Source: Vibrio sp. STUT-A11
GTDB taxonomy: Bacteria > Pseudomonadota > Gammaproteobacteria > Enterobacterales > Vibrionaceae
Length of the DNA: 64,000 nucleotides
Direction: 5' to 3'
NCBI RefSeq assembly: GCF_026000435.1
Contig: NZ_AP026764.1
Span: 1,426,001-1,490,000, forward strand
In this document: positions 17,706 through 26,425 of the stretch, one piece after another
Layout: every line of letters begins with the position of its first letter
Position numbering within the stretch: the stretch's first letter is position 1
Position numbers and translations under genes: made by a program
Notes under the pieces: generated by a model
Told to the model about the DNA's origin: nothing
The model's input: the letters and a program-made list of their open reading frames with translations, nothing else
Database searches by the model: none

Positions 17706-18560
17706 ATGGAAGAAAAACAAGAGTGTTACTCCATTTCCGAAAAAACGTATCAGGAAATGATCGACCACACACGTGTTTTGGCGTTAGAAGAACGAGGTAT
17801 CGTGCAATGCGGTATCGCAACCTGCAGAGATTTCTTTTCGGTGTACAGGAAAAACCAAAAAAAGCACATGCTGCTCTATACCGTGCGTGGAAAAGGTTGG
17901 CTAGAAAGCAAAGGATGTCGCTATGAATTAGAACCAGGTTCTCTGGTAACCGTTCCCGCGGGGATTGAAAATGGATTTGGTATGGGGGATGAAACCTGGC
18001 AGATAGCATGGGTTTTTCTTTCACAGAACACGGATTGGTCAATCGTGGAAGAAGACATAAGCTACCAGCTGACATCAGCATCAGAGGTAATGTACGCTTG
18101 TATTCAAACTCTGCTCCGCAGTATCAACTTGCCAATTAACTGTGGTGGTGCCGTAGGTGCACACAGTGTTGCTCAATTAGAGTTGATGCTAAATATGCCT
18201 CAATCAGAATCCATTTCCCGACAGCAGTTAAAGCTACGTCGCGTATTTGATCTTGTTCAAAGGCAGTTGCATAAAGAGTGGACCGTGGAACAATTAGCTG
18301 CGTTATACCCTTGCTCCCAAGCGCACTTGTATCGATTAAGCCAACAGCAATTTGGACGAAGCCCGATGGCACATTTAACGCGTATGAGAATGGAATACGC
18401 CGCAAGGTTGCTGCGTTCTACTGAATGGCCGATTCAGCACATAGGTGAAATTGTAGGTTATCCAACCAGTGCTAATTTCAGTACAAGGTTTCGCTCTTGG
18501 TCTGGTTTGACACCAAGATCATTCAGACAAAATGGGCGCCTTGAGATAGATATCGAATAA
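17706..18560 (+). CDS. AraC-family transcriptional regulator (AraC-type arm and DNA-binding domain)
   Basis: A 284-residue regulator from the ATG at 17706; an upstream in-frame start at 17664 lacks a ribosome site and only adds basic residues. The N-terminal half has the AraC arabinose-type beta-barrel (LLYTVRGKGWLESKGCRYEL, then PGSLVTVPAG). The C-terminal third has the two helix-turn-helix units: WTVEQLAALYPCSQAHLYRL and IQHIGEIVGYPTSANFSTRF followed by GLTPRSFR. It probably controls a carbohydrate or small-molecule gene elsewhere, as neighbouring genes are metabolically unrelated. The long intergenic region upstream (17463-17705) may hold its promoter. Confidence 0.83.
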   Translation: MEEKQECYSISEKTYQEMIDHTRVLALEERGIVQCGIATCRDFFSVYRKNQKKHMLLYTVRGKGWLESKGCRYELEPGSLVTVPAGIENGFGMGDETWQIAWVFLSQNTDWSIVEEDISYQLTSASEVMYACIQTLLRSINLPINCGGAVGAHSVAQLELMLNMPQSESISRQQLKLRRVFDLVQRQLHKEWTVEQLAALYPCSQAHLYRLSQQQFGRSPMAHLTRMRMEYAARLLRSTEWPIQHIGEIVGYPTSANFSTRFRSWSGLTPRSFRQNGRLEIDIE

Positions 18561-18717
18561 TGATTTGCTTTCTTTGTAACCAACCAAGTGCACAAAGCAC
18601 CATTGCATACAGAGTTTTATCCTATAATTGACGAAATTCGTGAAAAATCATTTCGTCATTTTAAATGATAGTGTTAACGTGAAGTCTGTACTTGAATTTC
18701 AAAGGGTTGTGACTTTC

Positions 18718-19905
18718 ATGTTTTCTAATCTACCAACTCCCGTATTAGATCCTATTTTATCTTTATCCGTTGCATATCGTAACGATACTCGTCCGAACAA
18801 GGTTGATCTTGGCATTGGCGTGTACAAAAACAGCGCTGGTGAAACGCCAATCATGAAAGCCATTCAGATGGCGCAAGACGTTGTTGTAAAAACTCAAAAA
18901 ACCAAAGCTTACGTTGGCCTAGCGGGCTGCGAAGAGTTTAACCAAAGCATGGTTGATCTTTTGTTATCCGGAACTTCCGCAATGGATCGTGTTGCGGCCA
19001 TTCAAACTCCAGGGGCGAGTGGTGCTTTGCGTATGTTGGGCGACTTAATGAAAGTTGCACAACCAGATACAACCGTATGGATTTCTAATCCAAGTTACGT
19101 GAACCACAAACCGGTGATGGAAGCTGCAGGGCTCAAGGTCAGGTTCTACCATTACTTCTCTCCAGAAACCAAGCAAGTTGATACCGCTAAAATGCTCGAC
19201 GATTTGTCAAAAGCTGGCCCTTCTGATGTCGTTCTCCTTCACGGTTGTTGCCATAACCCAACAGGTGCAGATATCGACTTCGCTGCTTGGCAAGCGATTA
19301 CAGAGCTATCGCAGAAAAATGGTTTCACCCCTTTTGTTGATATCGCCTATCAAGGTTTTGGTGACGGTCTGGAAGACGATGCGAAAGGCCTTCGCTTTAT
19401 GGCTGATAACGTCGAGGAGATGCTCATCACGACATCGTGCTCGAAGAATTTTGGCCTTTATCGAGAGCGTACTGGTGCAGCGATCGTCGTCGGAAAAAAT
19501 ACGCAAGACGTGACTAACGCGAAAGGTAAGTTATTAACTCTGGCTCGTTCTACTTACACAATGCCGCCAGATCATGGTGCTGCACTGGTCAAAACGATCC
19601 TTCAAGACACCAACATGACGTCAGTTTGGAAACAAGAACTGAGCGAAATGCAACAGCGTTTGGTAAGTCTGCGTCAAAACTTGTGTAACGAATTGAGAAA
19701 TAACCACAATACAGATCAATTTGACTTCATTGAGAGTCACAAAGGCATGTTTACTGTGCTAGGCTTTACTGAAAAGCAAATGTCGCTTCTGCGTGAAGAT
19801 TATGGCATTTATGGTGTCGGTGATGGCCGAATTAATATCGCAGGCCTAACCGAAACACATATTCCTTACGTAGCTGACGCCATCAATAAAGTCTCTCAAC
19901 TTTAA
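18718..19905 (+). CDS. Aromatic/aspartate aminotransferase (class I PLP enzyme)
   Basis: Moves amino groups between aromatic or acidic amino acids and 2-oxoglutarate. From ATG 18718 the protein has 395 residues, the usual AspC/TyrB length; longer upstream starts add a tail not typical of the family. Seen: NPTG motif HNPTGADID (residues 179-187) with its PLP-contacting Asn; Asp208 and Tyr211 in PFVDIAYQGF; PLP Lys243 in TSCSKNFGLYRERTG; the C-terminal substrate Arg is likely in GDGRINIAG. AspC and TyrB cannot be separated with certainty by eye, but LSLSVAYRND near the start is more like Vibrio aromatic aminotransferases. The ribosome site is weak (AAAGGG, about 12 bases away). Confidence 0.9.
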   Translation: MFSNLPTPVLDPILSLSVAYRNDTRPNKVDLGIGVYKNSAGETPIMKAIQMAQDVVVKTQKTKAYVGLAGCEEFNQSMVDLLLSGTSAMDRVAAIQTPGASGALRMLGDLMKVAQPDTTVWISNPSYVNHKPVMEAAGLKVRFYHYFSPETKQVDTAKMLDDLSKAGPSDVVLLHGCCHNPTGADIDFAAWQAITELSQKNGFTPFVDIAYQGFGDGLEDDAKGLRFMADNVEEMLITTSCSKNFGLYRERTGAAIVVGKNTQDVTNAKGKLLTLARSTYTMPPDHGAALVKTILQDTNMTSVWKQELSEMQQRLVSLRQNLCNELRNNHNTDQFDFIESHKGMFTVLGFTEKQMSLLREDYGIYGVGDGRINIAGLTETHIPYVADAINKVSQL

Positions 19906-19917
19906 TTCGGAGTGTGG

Positions 19918-20598
19918 ATGAAAAACTGGAAACTGATTCTACCGCTTATGATGAGTGGTAGTTTAATTGCTTGTACGTCAACGCAAACGACGACAGAGCC
20001 TGTTGAGCCAGAAACACCAGAAGTAGAACAACCTGTTGTGGTAGAACCGGAAATTAAGCCAGAGGTTGAGCCTAAGCCAGAAGTAGAACCAAAGCCGGAA
20101 ATCAAGCCAGAGCCAGAAAAGAAACCTGAACCTAAACCAGAAAAGCCAGTTAAGGTACAAAAAACGCCTGACGGAATGCTGATACTTGGCTCAGAAGAGT
20201 GGGTTTATGTACCAGGCATTGATGAAACGTTTAAAGCACGTGTCGATACTGGTGCTACGACATCGTCAATCAGTGCGCTTGATATCGTGCCGTTTGAACG
20301 TGATGGCAAAGATTGGGTACAGTTTAAAATCGACCTTGGTGACAAGGCGAGCAAAGAATTTAAGCTGCCCGTAGAGCGTTGGGCAAAGGTAAAACAGTCA
20401 TCATCAGATGAGGTAAATAAACGTGCGGTTGTAGTGGCCTACATCCAAGTCGGTGATTATAAAGAAAAGACGGAGTTTACCTTGGCTGAAAGAGGGCATA
20501 TGAAGTTCCCAATGTTATTGGGACGTAGCTTCTTCAGAGATATTGCTGTCGTGGACGTATCGAAAAAATACATTCAGGACAAACCGAGCAATAAATAG
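19918..20598 (+). CDS. Retropepsin-like aspartic protease-fold lipoprotein (RimB/COG4067 family)
   Basis: An envelope lipoprotein of 226 residues. Its signal ends in the lipobox LIAC. A Pro/Glu/Lys-rich linker with repeated KPEVEP and KPEPK units (about residues 25-80) spans the periplasm. The C-terminal domain has the pepsin-like active-site motif RVDTGATTSSI, plus a later LLGRSFF strand. These proteins were annotated as ATP-dependent zinc proteases, and the RimB branch acts on glutamylated RimK targets; whether this lipoprotein has protease activity is unknown. GGAG lies six bases before the ATG. Downstream is a strong terminator. Confidence 0.85.
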   Translation: MKNWKLILPLMMSGSLIACTSTQTTTEPVEPETPEVEQPVVVEPEIKPEVEPKPEVEPKPEIKPEPEKKPEPKPEKPVKVQKTPDGMLILGSEEWVYVPGIDETFKARVDTGATTSSISALDIVPFERDGKDWVQFKIDLGDKASKEFKLPVERWAKVKQSSSDEVNKRAVVVAYIQVGDYKEKTEFTLAERGHMKFPMLLGRSFFRDIAVVDVSKKYIQDKPSNK

Positions 20599-20615
20599 CC
20601 ACATGTTCAAAACTG

Positions 20616-20643
20616 AAATGGCCTCCATAATTGGAGGCCATTT
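20616..20643. terminator. Bidirectional terminator
   Basis: AATGGCCTCC pairs with GGAGGCCATT around ATAATT, with T-runs on both sides. It separates the lipoprotein gene from a convergent outer-membrane protein gene. Confidence 0.9.
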
Positions 20644-20665
20644 TTTATTTAAACTTCTTGGTCAT

Positions 20666-21202
20666 TCAGAACCCAAAGCGGGCAGACATTACGAGTTGCT
20701 GTCCGTAAACACCGTTGTTTTTTAAATCGGCACCAAGTGACAACTGCTGAGTCGAATGGAATCGCGCTCCGAAATTGTAAACAGTGTGGGAATCGTCACT
20801 GTCCATCAACTGGCCTAATCGAGCGTGAAGCTCTACATTTTGCGTAAACCAGATACGAGTACCAATATTGACTTCTGCGTGCCACTCATCGCCTACTTTA
20901 TCGCTACTGTTTTGCTTAATATTGTGCAGCAACATCTGGCCATAAATATCAGCAAATTGCCCGGCAGGGCCATTAAAGCCAATACCACCGGCTACATCCC
21001 AATCACCACTAAATTCACTATCAGCGCGACCAATAAAGTGGGTGTTCTCAGTAAAGTAGCTAGTCATCTCGCCACCAAAAGTCGCTGGACTGGTACCCAT
21101 ACGGACTTCCAATGTATTGTAGTTAAAATTATTGGCATAAGAGGAAAGTGGCAGTATCGCGCACAAACCAAAGGCCGTGACCTTTAGCGCTTTACCTAGC
21201 AT
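20666..21202 (-). CDS. Small outer-membrane beta-barrel protein, unknown function
   Basis: A 178-residue exported protein. The signal peptide (KALKVTAFGLCAILPLSSYA) precedes alternating hydrophobic strands such as YNTLEVRMGTSP, HAEVNIGTRIWF, ELHARLGQLM and YNFGARFHS, and the protein ends in a Phe (SARFGF), as outer-membrane barrels do. The start at 21202 (MLGKALK) has TGGAG six bases upstream. I do not recognise a specific family beyond OmpA-like or opacity-type barrels of Vibrionaceae. It is monocistronic with a divergent neighbour (cobQ) 245 bases away. Confidence 0.75.
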   Translation of the reverse strand: MLGKALKVTAFGLCAILPLSSYANNFNYNTLEVRMGTSPATFGGEMTSYFTENTHFIGRADSEFSGDWDVAGGIGFNGPAGQFADIYGQMLLHNIKQNSSDKVGDEWHAEVNIGTRIWFTQNVELHARLGQLMDSDDSHTVYNFGARFHSTQQLSLGADLKNNGVYGQQLVMSARFGF

Positions 21203-21447
21203 GGTGACTCCAGACAAGATCATTAAAATTAACTGGGAGCAAAGCAAAAATCAGGCCACAAATGATAATGGGGGGCTTTTAACCAATATTATGGTTTCCA
21301 ACCAGCCCATTACCATTTTAATCCTCTGTCCGGATACGAAAAGCAAAAGAATAGCGATGATTCACCTTGTTATTCGGTTCATTTGCTTGAGTAACCTGCA
21401 ACGATAACGTTATGATTGCTCATCTATTTCTTCTCTTACGAATATTC

Positions 21448-22899
21448 ATGAAATCAGCAATCCCTTCTTTAATGGTTCAAGGCACCACATCGGATGCCGG
21501 AAAAAGTGTACTTGTGGCAGGTTTATGCCGTGTATTAGCTCGAAGAGGGATTAAAGTTGCCCCATTTAAGCCGCAAAACATGGCGCTCAATAGCGCGGTA
21601 ACCAAAGATGGTGGTGAAATAGGGCGCGCTCAGGAAGTTCAGGCACAAGCCTGCAATATTGAATCCACTGTTCATATGAACCCGGTGCTTATAAAACCGA
21701 ACAGCGATACAGGCGCACAGATCATTCTGCAAGGTAAAGCGTTGTCTGATATGGATGCTGCGGGCTTCCATGATTACAAAAAAGTCGCAATGAATACTGT
21801 ACTCGATTCCTTTTCTCGTCTAACTGAAGAGTTTGACTCGATCATGATTGAAGGCGCAGGCAGCCCGGCAGAAATCAACCTTCGCGAAGGGGATATTGCC
21901 AATATGGGCTTTGCAGAAGCCGCCGACGTCCCCGTGATTATTGTTGCTGATATCGATCGAGGCGGTGTTTTTGCTCACTTATACGGCACCTTAGCGTTAC
22001 TTTCAGAATCAGAACAAGCACGTGTTAAAGGCTTTGTGATTAACCGATTCCGGGGCGATATTCGTTTGTTGCAATCAGGTTTGGACTGGCTTGAAGAAAA
22101 AACAGGTAAGCCAGTCTTAGGGGTGTTGCCTTACCTGCATGGTTTTAACCTCGAAGCTGAAGATGCCATTACTGAGCAGCAAGAATTAAGCTCTGAAGTA
22201 AAGCTCAATGTTGTGGTACCCGTACTAACTCGCATCAGTAACCATACTGATTTTGACGCGTTACGTCTCAACCCAGACATTAACTTACGCTATGTGGGGA
22301 AAGGCGAAAAAATCGACAAGGCTGATTTGGTTATCCTGCCAGGGACAAAGTCTGTCAGAGACGATTTAGCGTATTTAAGAAGCCAGGGCTGGGATAAAGA
22401 TATATTGCGCCATATTCGCCTAGGTGGAAAAGTCATGGGTATCTGTGGCGGTTACCAGATGCTTGGTAAAACCATTGACGATCCTGATGGTGTGGAAAGT
22501 GCAGCGGGCACAAGTGAAGGCTTAGGGCTGCTTGACGTTCATACTGTCCTTACTGGTAGTAAGCAACTGACAAAGACAGAAGCTGTCGTGAGCCTAAATG
22601 GTAAACGTGCGACCGCAAAAGGCTACGAAATTCATGTTGGCCGAAGCGAAGTTTCAGGAGTACAGCCACTTAAACTTGAAAATGGAGCTGTGGATGGTGC
22701 GCTAAGTGAATGTGGTCAGGTTATGGGCACCTATTTACACGGCTTCTTTGATGAAGTGGAAGTGTTAAATCTAATTGCCGAGTGGGTAAATGGCGCTCAA
22801 ATTAAACAGCAAAATTTTGAAGAGATTAAAGAGCTTGGGATTAATCGTATTGCAGACGCGATAGAGCAACACATGAACTTAGATTTTTTGTTCAAATAA
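21448..22899 (+). CDS. cobQ: Adenosylcobyric acid (cobyric acid) synthase
   Basis: Amidates side chains b, d, e and g of adenosylcobyrinic acid a,c-diamide using glutamine and ATP. The N-terminal P-loop-like domain starts SLMVQGTTSDAGKS; KPQNMALNS and EGAGSPAEINL follow. The C-terminal class-I-like amidotransferase has CGGYQMLG with the nucleophilic Cys, and YEIHVGRSEV and GTYLHGFF with likely catalytic His. From the start at 21448 it is 483 residues; a start twelve codons earlier (21412) is possible. No cobalamin riboswitch was recognised upstream, and other cobamide genes are not adjacent, consistent with a salvage or partial pathway. Confidence 0.93.
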   Translation: MKSAIPSLMVQGTTSDAGKSVLVAGLCRVLARRGIKVAPFKPQNMALNSAVTKDGGEIGRAQEVQAQACNIESTVHMNPVLIKPNSDTGAQIILQGKALSDMDAAGFHDYKKVAMNTVLDSFSRLTEEFDSIMIEGAGSPAEINLREGDIANMGFAEAADVPVIIVADIDRGGVFAHLYGTLALLSESEQARVKGFVINRFRGDIRLLQSGLDWLEEKTGKPVLGVLPYLHGFNLEAEDAITEQQELSSEVKLNVVVPVLTRISNHTDFDALRLNPDINLRYVGKGEKIDKADLVILPGTKSVRDDLAYLRSQGWDKDILRHIRLGGKVMGICGGYQMLGKTIDDPDGVESAAGTSEGLGLLDVHTVLTGSKQLTKTEAVVSLNGKRATAKGYEIHVGRSEVSGVQPLKLENGAVDGALSECGQVMGTYLHGFFDEVEVLNLIAEWVNGAQIKQQNFEEIKELGINRIADAIEQHMNLDFLFK

Positions 22900-22958
22900 A
22901 ATAATTAGTTGATGAACGTAATATCTGTCTAAAGCTTGTCTCGTAAAGGAGCCTATTA

Positions 22959-23720
22959 ATGAAAATATGGAAAACACCTGTGTGCTTAACGGCATTGTTA
23001 AGCGTTGTCTTTTCTGCTCATGCTGCAGCAGATCTTAAAGTGTACGCTGCATCCTCTATGACCAATGCGATCAACGAAATTAGCGGAAATTTCTCAGATA
23101 AGTTCGATGTAACTATCACACCCGTTTACGGTGGTTCCTCGTCTATTGCTCGTCAGATAATGAACGGAGCTCCCGCCGATGTTTTCATCTCAGCAAATAC
23201 CAAGTGGATGGACTATCTTGTGGATGAAAAGGTCATTTTACGTGACAATGTCACAAATTTGGTGGGGAATAGTCTGGTTTTGATTGCTCCTAAACCGTCT
23301 AACACGAAGAGTTTTAATTTTTCAGATAGTAACGCGTGGCTAGCTGCGTTAAATGATGAACGTCTTGCACTCGGTAATCCGACATCGGTACCTGTGGGTA
23401 TGTACGCTAAAGAATCACTGACTACACTGGACGTATGGGAAAATATTGAATCTAAAGTCGCTCCTGCCAAGAATGTTCGTCTCGCGTTAGCTCTGGTAGA
23501 GCGTGGAGAAGCGCCATTAGGCATTGTGTACAAAACCGACGCGTTGCTGACAGACAAAGTAACAATAGTAGACGAGTTCTCGAGTGACACGCACTCTGCC
23601 ATTGTCTATCCGGCGGCAATGATCAGTGACTCAACGGAATCAAAGCAGTTTTTCCAATACCTGAGTACAGATCAAGCCAAAGCTGTCTTTGTCAAATACG
23701 GTTTCAGTAATAAGGAATAA
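22959..23720 (+). CDS. modA: Molybdate ABC transporter, periplasmic binding protein
   Basis: Binds molybdate or tungstate in the periplasm. The 253 residues begin with a signal peptide (TALLSVVFSAHAAA). The mature protein starts DLKVYAASSMTNAINEI, then GGSSSIARQIMNGAPADVFISAN, which carries the oxyanion-binding Ser. PVGMYAKESL, YPAAMI and KQFFQYL complete the family pattern. AAAGGAGCC precedes the ATG. It starts the modABC operon; modB begins two bases after its stop. Confidence 0.95.
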   Translation: MKIWKTPVCLTALLSVVFSAHAAADLKVYAASSMTNAINEISGNFSDKFDVTITPVYGGSSSIARQIMNGAPADVFISANTKWMDYLVDEKVILRDNVTNLVGNSLVLIAPKPSNTKSFNFSDSNAWLAALNDERLALGNPTSVPVGMYAKESLTTLDVWENIESKVAPAKNVRLALALVERGEAPLGIVYKTDALLTDKVTIVDEFSSDTHSAIVYPAAMISDSTESKQFFQYLSTDQAKAVFVKYGFSNKE

Positions 23721-23722
23721 GC

Positions 23723-24409
23723 GTGACTGAACTGGAATACCAAGCCTTAATCTTAAGTCTCAAAGTAGGTGCGTTCGCGGTACTTTGGCTCATCCCTTTA
23801 GGGGTTTTACTGGCATGGTTACTTTCTCGCAAAACCTTTTTTGGCAAGTCTGTGCTCGATAGCCTGATTCATCTGCCTTTGGTCTTGCCACCGGTTGTTA
23901 TTGGTTATTTGCTACTGTTATCCCTTGGGCGGCAGGGGGTCATCGGTAGTTGGCTCTATGAACATTTCGGCTTGGTATTTAGCTTTAATTGGAAAGGGGC
24001 GGTTGTCGCTTGTATTGTCGTCGCACTGCCACTTATGGTTCGTTCTGTACGTTTAAGCCTAGAAAGTGTTGACCCTAAACTTGAACATGCAGCGTCAACA
24101 CTCGGTGCTTCTCGGCTAAAAGTATTTATGACAATTACACTGCCGTTGACTCTCCCTGGCATCATTACCGGAACCATGTTGTCTTTCGCGCGTAGCCTGG
24201 GCGAATTTGGTGCAACAATTAGCTTTGTGTCTAATATTCCGGGAGAGACACAAACGATACCGCTCGCGATGTACAACTTTATAGAAACGCCTGGTGCCGA
24301 GATGGAAGCGGCACGCCTTTGTATTATTTCAATTGCACTGGCGTTATCGACATTAATGGCATCTGAGTGGCTGAATCGAAAAGCATCAAGCCGGCTGGGA
24401 GCTAAATAA
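23723..24409 (+). CDS. modB: Molybdate ABC transporter permease
   Basis: A 228-residue permease with five to six membrane helices. The cytoplasmic EAA loop, which contacts ModC, reads EHAASTLGASRLKVFMTITLPL. GTG start at 23723 with AAGGAAT upstream, immediately after modA; its stop overlaps the modC start (TAATG). Confidence 0.95.
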   Translation: MTELEYQALILSLKVGAFAVLWLIPLGVLLAWLLSRKTFFGKSVLDSLIHLPLVLPPVVIGYLLLLSLGRQGVIGSWLYEHFGLVFSFNWKGAVVACIVVALPLMVRSVRLSLESVDPKLEHAASTLGASRLKVFMTITLPLTLPGIITGTMLSFARSLGEFGATISFVSNIPGETQTIPLAMYNFIETPGAEMEAARLCIISIALALSTLMASEWLNRKASSRLGAK

Positions 24410-25524
24410 TGAGCATTAAAGTTAAATTTAAACAGTCGCTTGGTGAAACTGACTTTGATATTAACTTAGAATTACCCTGTAACGGAATAAGCGCGCTGTT
24501 TGGTCGATCAGGTGCAGGCAAAACAACCTTAATCAATGTGATCAGTGGGCTAGTCACGCCGACACAAGGCAAAGTCACCATTGGTGAGCACGTTTTGTAT
24601 GATAGTGACGAGTCGATAAACTTACCGACACACAAGCGTAAGATTGGCTACGTTTTTCAGGACTCACGTTTATTCCCACACTATTCAGTTAAAGGGAACT
24701 TGATGTATGGCGTTAAAGAGAAAGACGACGCTTACTTTGATACCGTGACAGAGCTTCTTTCCATAAAGCCGCTACTGAAGCGTTTTCCTACCTCGCTTTC
24801 TGGTGGTGAAAGACAGCGAGTTGCCATCGCGCGCGCATTGTTGTCTAAACCAAACTTATTGTTAATGGATGAGCCATTAGCATCCTTAGATATGCCCAGA
24901 AAACGAGAAGTGATGCCTTTTCTCGAAGAACTGTCTGAAAAAGTAAATATTCCCATCGTGTATGTGACGCACAGTCTACAAGAGATCATCAGACTGGCAC
25001 AGAACCTGGCGATTATTGACCACGGTCGAATTGTCACCTCAGGGAAGCTGGAAGATGTCTGGGCTTCTCATGCGATGAGACCATGGCAGTCATTCTCAGA
25101 ACACAGTAGCTTATTTGAAGGAAAGATTGCAGCGCATCACGCTCAATATGCTCTGACTTCAGTAACGCTGGGTCATAGCGCGTCGCTTTGGGTACAAAAG
25201 GTTGAGGGTGAGCCGGGTACACCGATTCGACTTCAGGTGCGAGCTAGTGATGTCTCTATCGCACTAGAGCGTCCCGTTGGCACATCGATTCGAAATGTTT
25301 TGCCTGCGACGGTTCAGTCTATAGAGCAAGTTAATGTCGGAGACGATAAGCAAAGCATTACTGTCTCTTTGCAACTGGACGAGAATTGTTGCTTGTGGGC
25401 AAAAATTACCCCTTGGGCACTTGATGATCTTAACTTAAAGCTCGGAGATGCAGTCTACGCGCAAGTCAAAGGGGTGAGTGTCACACAACGTGACATTGCC
25501 TTTTCACCACACTCTTATCATTGA
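24409..25524 (+). CDS. modC: Molybdate ABC transporter ATP-binding protein
   Basis: The 371-residue ATPase of the molybdate importer. Walker A is GRSGAGKTT, the signature is LSGGERQRVAIARAL, Walker B is LLLMDEPLASLD and the switch His is in YVTHS. The C-terminal 100 residues form a molybdopterin-binding-like (TOBE) domain (RLQVRASDVSIALERP), which in ModC may sense intracellular molybdate. Translational coupling to modB by one-base overlap. No modE gene or clear ModE site was found nearby. Confidence 0.95.
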   Translation: MSIKVKFKQSLGETDFDINLELPCNGISALFGRSGAGKTTLINVISGLVTPTQGKVTIGEHVLYDSDESINLPTHKRKIGYVFQDSRLFPHYSVKGNLMYGVKEKDDAYFDTVTELLSIKPLLKRFPTSLSGGERQRVAIARALLSKPNLLLMDEPLASLDMPRKREVMPFLEELSEKVNIPIVYVTHSLQEIIRLAQNLAIIDHGRIVTSGKLEDVWASHAMRPWQSFSEHSSLFEGKIAAHHAQYALTSVTLGHSASLWVQKVEGEPGTPIRLQVRASDVSIALERPVGTSIRNVLPATVQSIEQVNVGDDKQSITVSLQLDENCCLWAKITPWALDDLNLKLGDAVYAQVKGVSVTQRDIAFSPHSYH

Positions 25525-25627
25525 TGGTTTATACAGCCACACTGAGACTATCTGGCAGAGCATCAAACCTCTGGTTGAGGGTGTAGAGAGGCGGATTAAT
25601 CCACTGTTTTCATAAGATTAACTTTTG

Positions 25628-26425
25628 TTAATTTTCGCTTGTCGATTCATTAAACGTGATTGATGCCTCGATTCTGGCATTAATATCTGGATGAGTACTC
25701 AGCCATTCAGGCATGTGACCCGACGAAGATGCCTGTAATAGCTTAAACATCTCCTGCATAGGCACTGTCGTTCCGTAAATTCTGAGCATCGCTTTTAAGG
25801 CATACTGATCAGCTTCGGCTTCATTATCCCGTGAATACCCATTAGAAAACAGAAAGACACCGGCACCAACCAGGTTGTCTATCACACCAGAACTTTCTCC
25901 GGTAACCAGAGCCACAGCAACCGATAAAAGACTGGCCCGAATTACAGACTGCATAACATGCTCATATTTCACATGTCCCAGCTCGTGAAATAAAACACTG
26001 TCTAGCTGAGCTGGTGTCACCATAGCTTCCACAATATCGTCCGTTACGATGATGGTGCCATTGCTAAGGGCAAAAGCATTAACCCCTTCATCCCAGTGGC
26101 GAAAAACCAGATTAGGCGGGGAAGGGAACGCTTCCCCATCCGCCACCAGACTGTCAATATGTGACTGAAAACGTTGCCGAATCTCTTGCTGTTGTGACAA
26201 GGGAAGCTCCGACGGCTCAAACCACTTTTCGTCCAGAGTGGTTAATACCTGTTTACCCACATGCGTTGCCACTGTATCAGGCAAGAACATCACCGCTTTC
26301 TGACTAACCCAGGGTATCCCGTATACAAAGCCACCGGACATCAGTAGGATCAGTATCACCGTACTGACTACCGCCACACGGCTGCTGTTTTCCATCCGGG
26401 TGATCCAGCCATCCGGTCTGCTCAT
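25628..26425 (-). CDS. M48-family membrane-anchored zinc metallopeptidase
   Basis: A 265-residue zinc peptidase of the HtpX/BepA superfamily. One N-terminal membrane helix (VAVVSTVILILLMSGGFVYGI) is followed by the catalytic helix LFHELGHVKYEHV (HExxH, with the third ligand Glu in DNEAEADQYALK). THPDINARIEA near the end is typical. Its start overlaps the yjgN-type stop by one base, so the two are co-translated; this YjgN-M48 pair is common in gammaproteobacteria, suggesting the protease acts with or on the membrane protein. Base composition appears richer in GC than its neighbours. Confidence 0.9.
   Translation of the reverse strand: MSRPDGWITRMENSSRVAVVSTVILILLMSGGFVYGIPWVSQKAVMFLPDTVATHVGKQVLTTLDEKWFEPSELPLSQQQEIRQRFQSHIDSLVADGEAFPSPPNLVFRHWDEGVNAFALSNGTIIVTDDIVEAMVTPAQLDSVLFHELGHVKYEHVMQSVIRASLLSVAVALVTGESSGVIDNLVGAGVFLFSNGYSRDNEAEADQYALKAMLRIYGTTVPMQEMFKLLQASSSGHMPEWLSTHPDINARIEASITFNESTSEN

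Noticed and set aside
20825..21187. 120-codon plus-strand frame opposite the outer-membrane gene
   Set aside because: Antisense shadow of a protein with a signal peptide and barrel pattern; no start signal.
21203..21447. Cobalamin riboswitch upstream of cobQ
   Set aside because: I looked for B12-box-like sequence (GCCACTG) and found none.
22900..22958. Molybdenum cofactor riboswitch or ModE site before modA
   Set aside because: The gap is only 59 bases with no recognisable motif.
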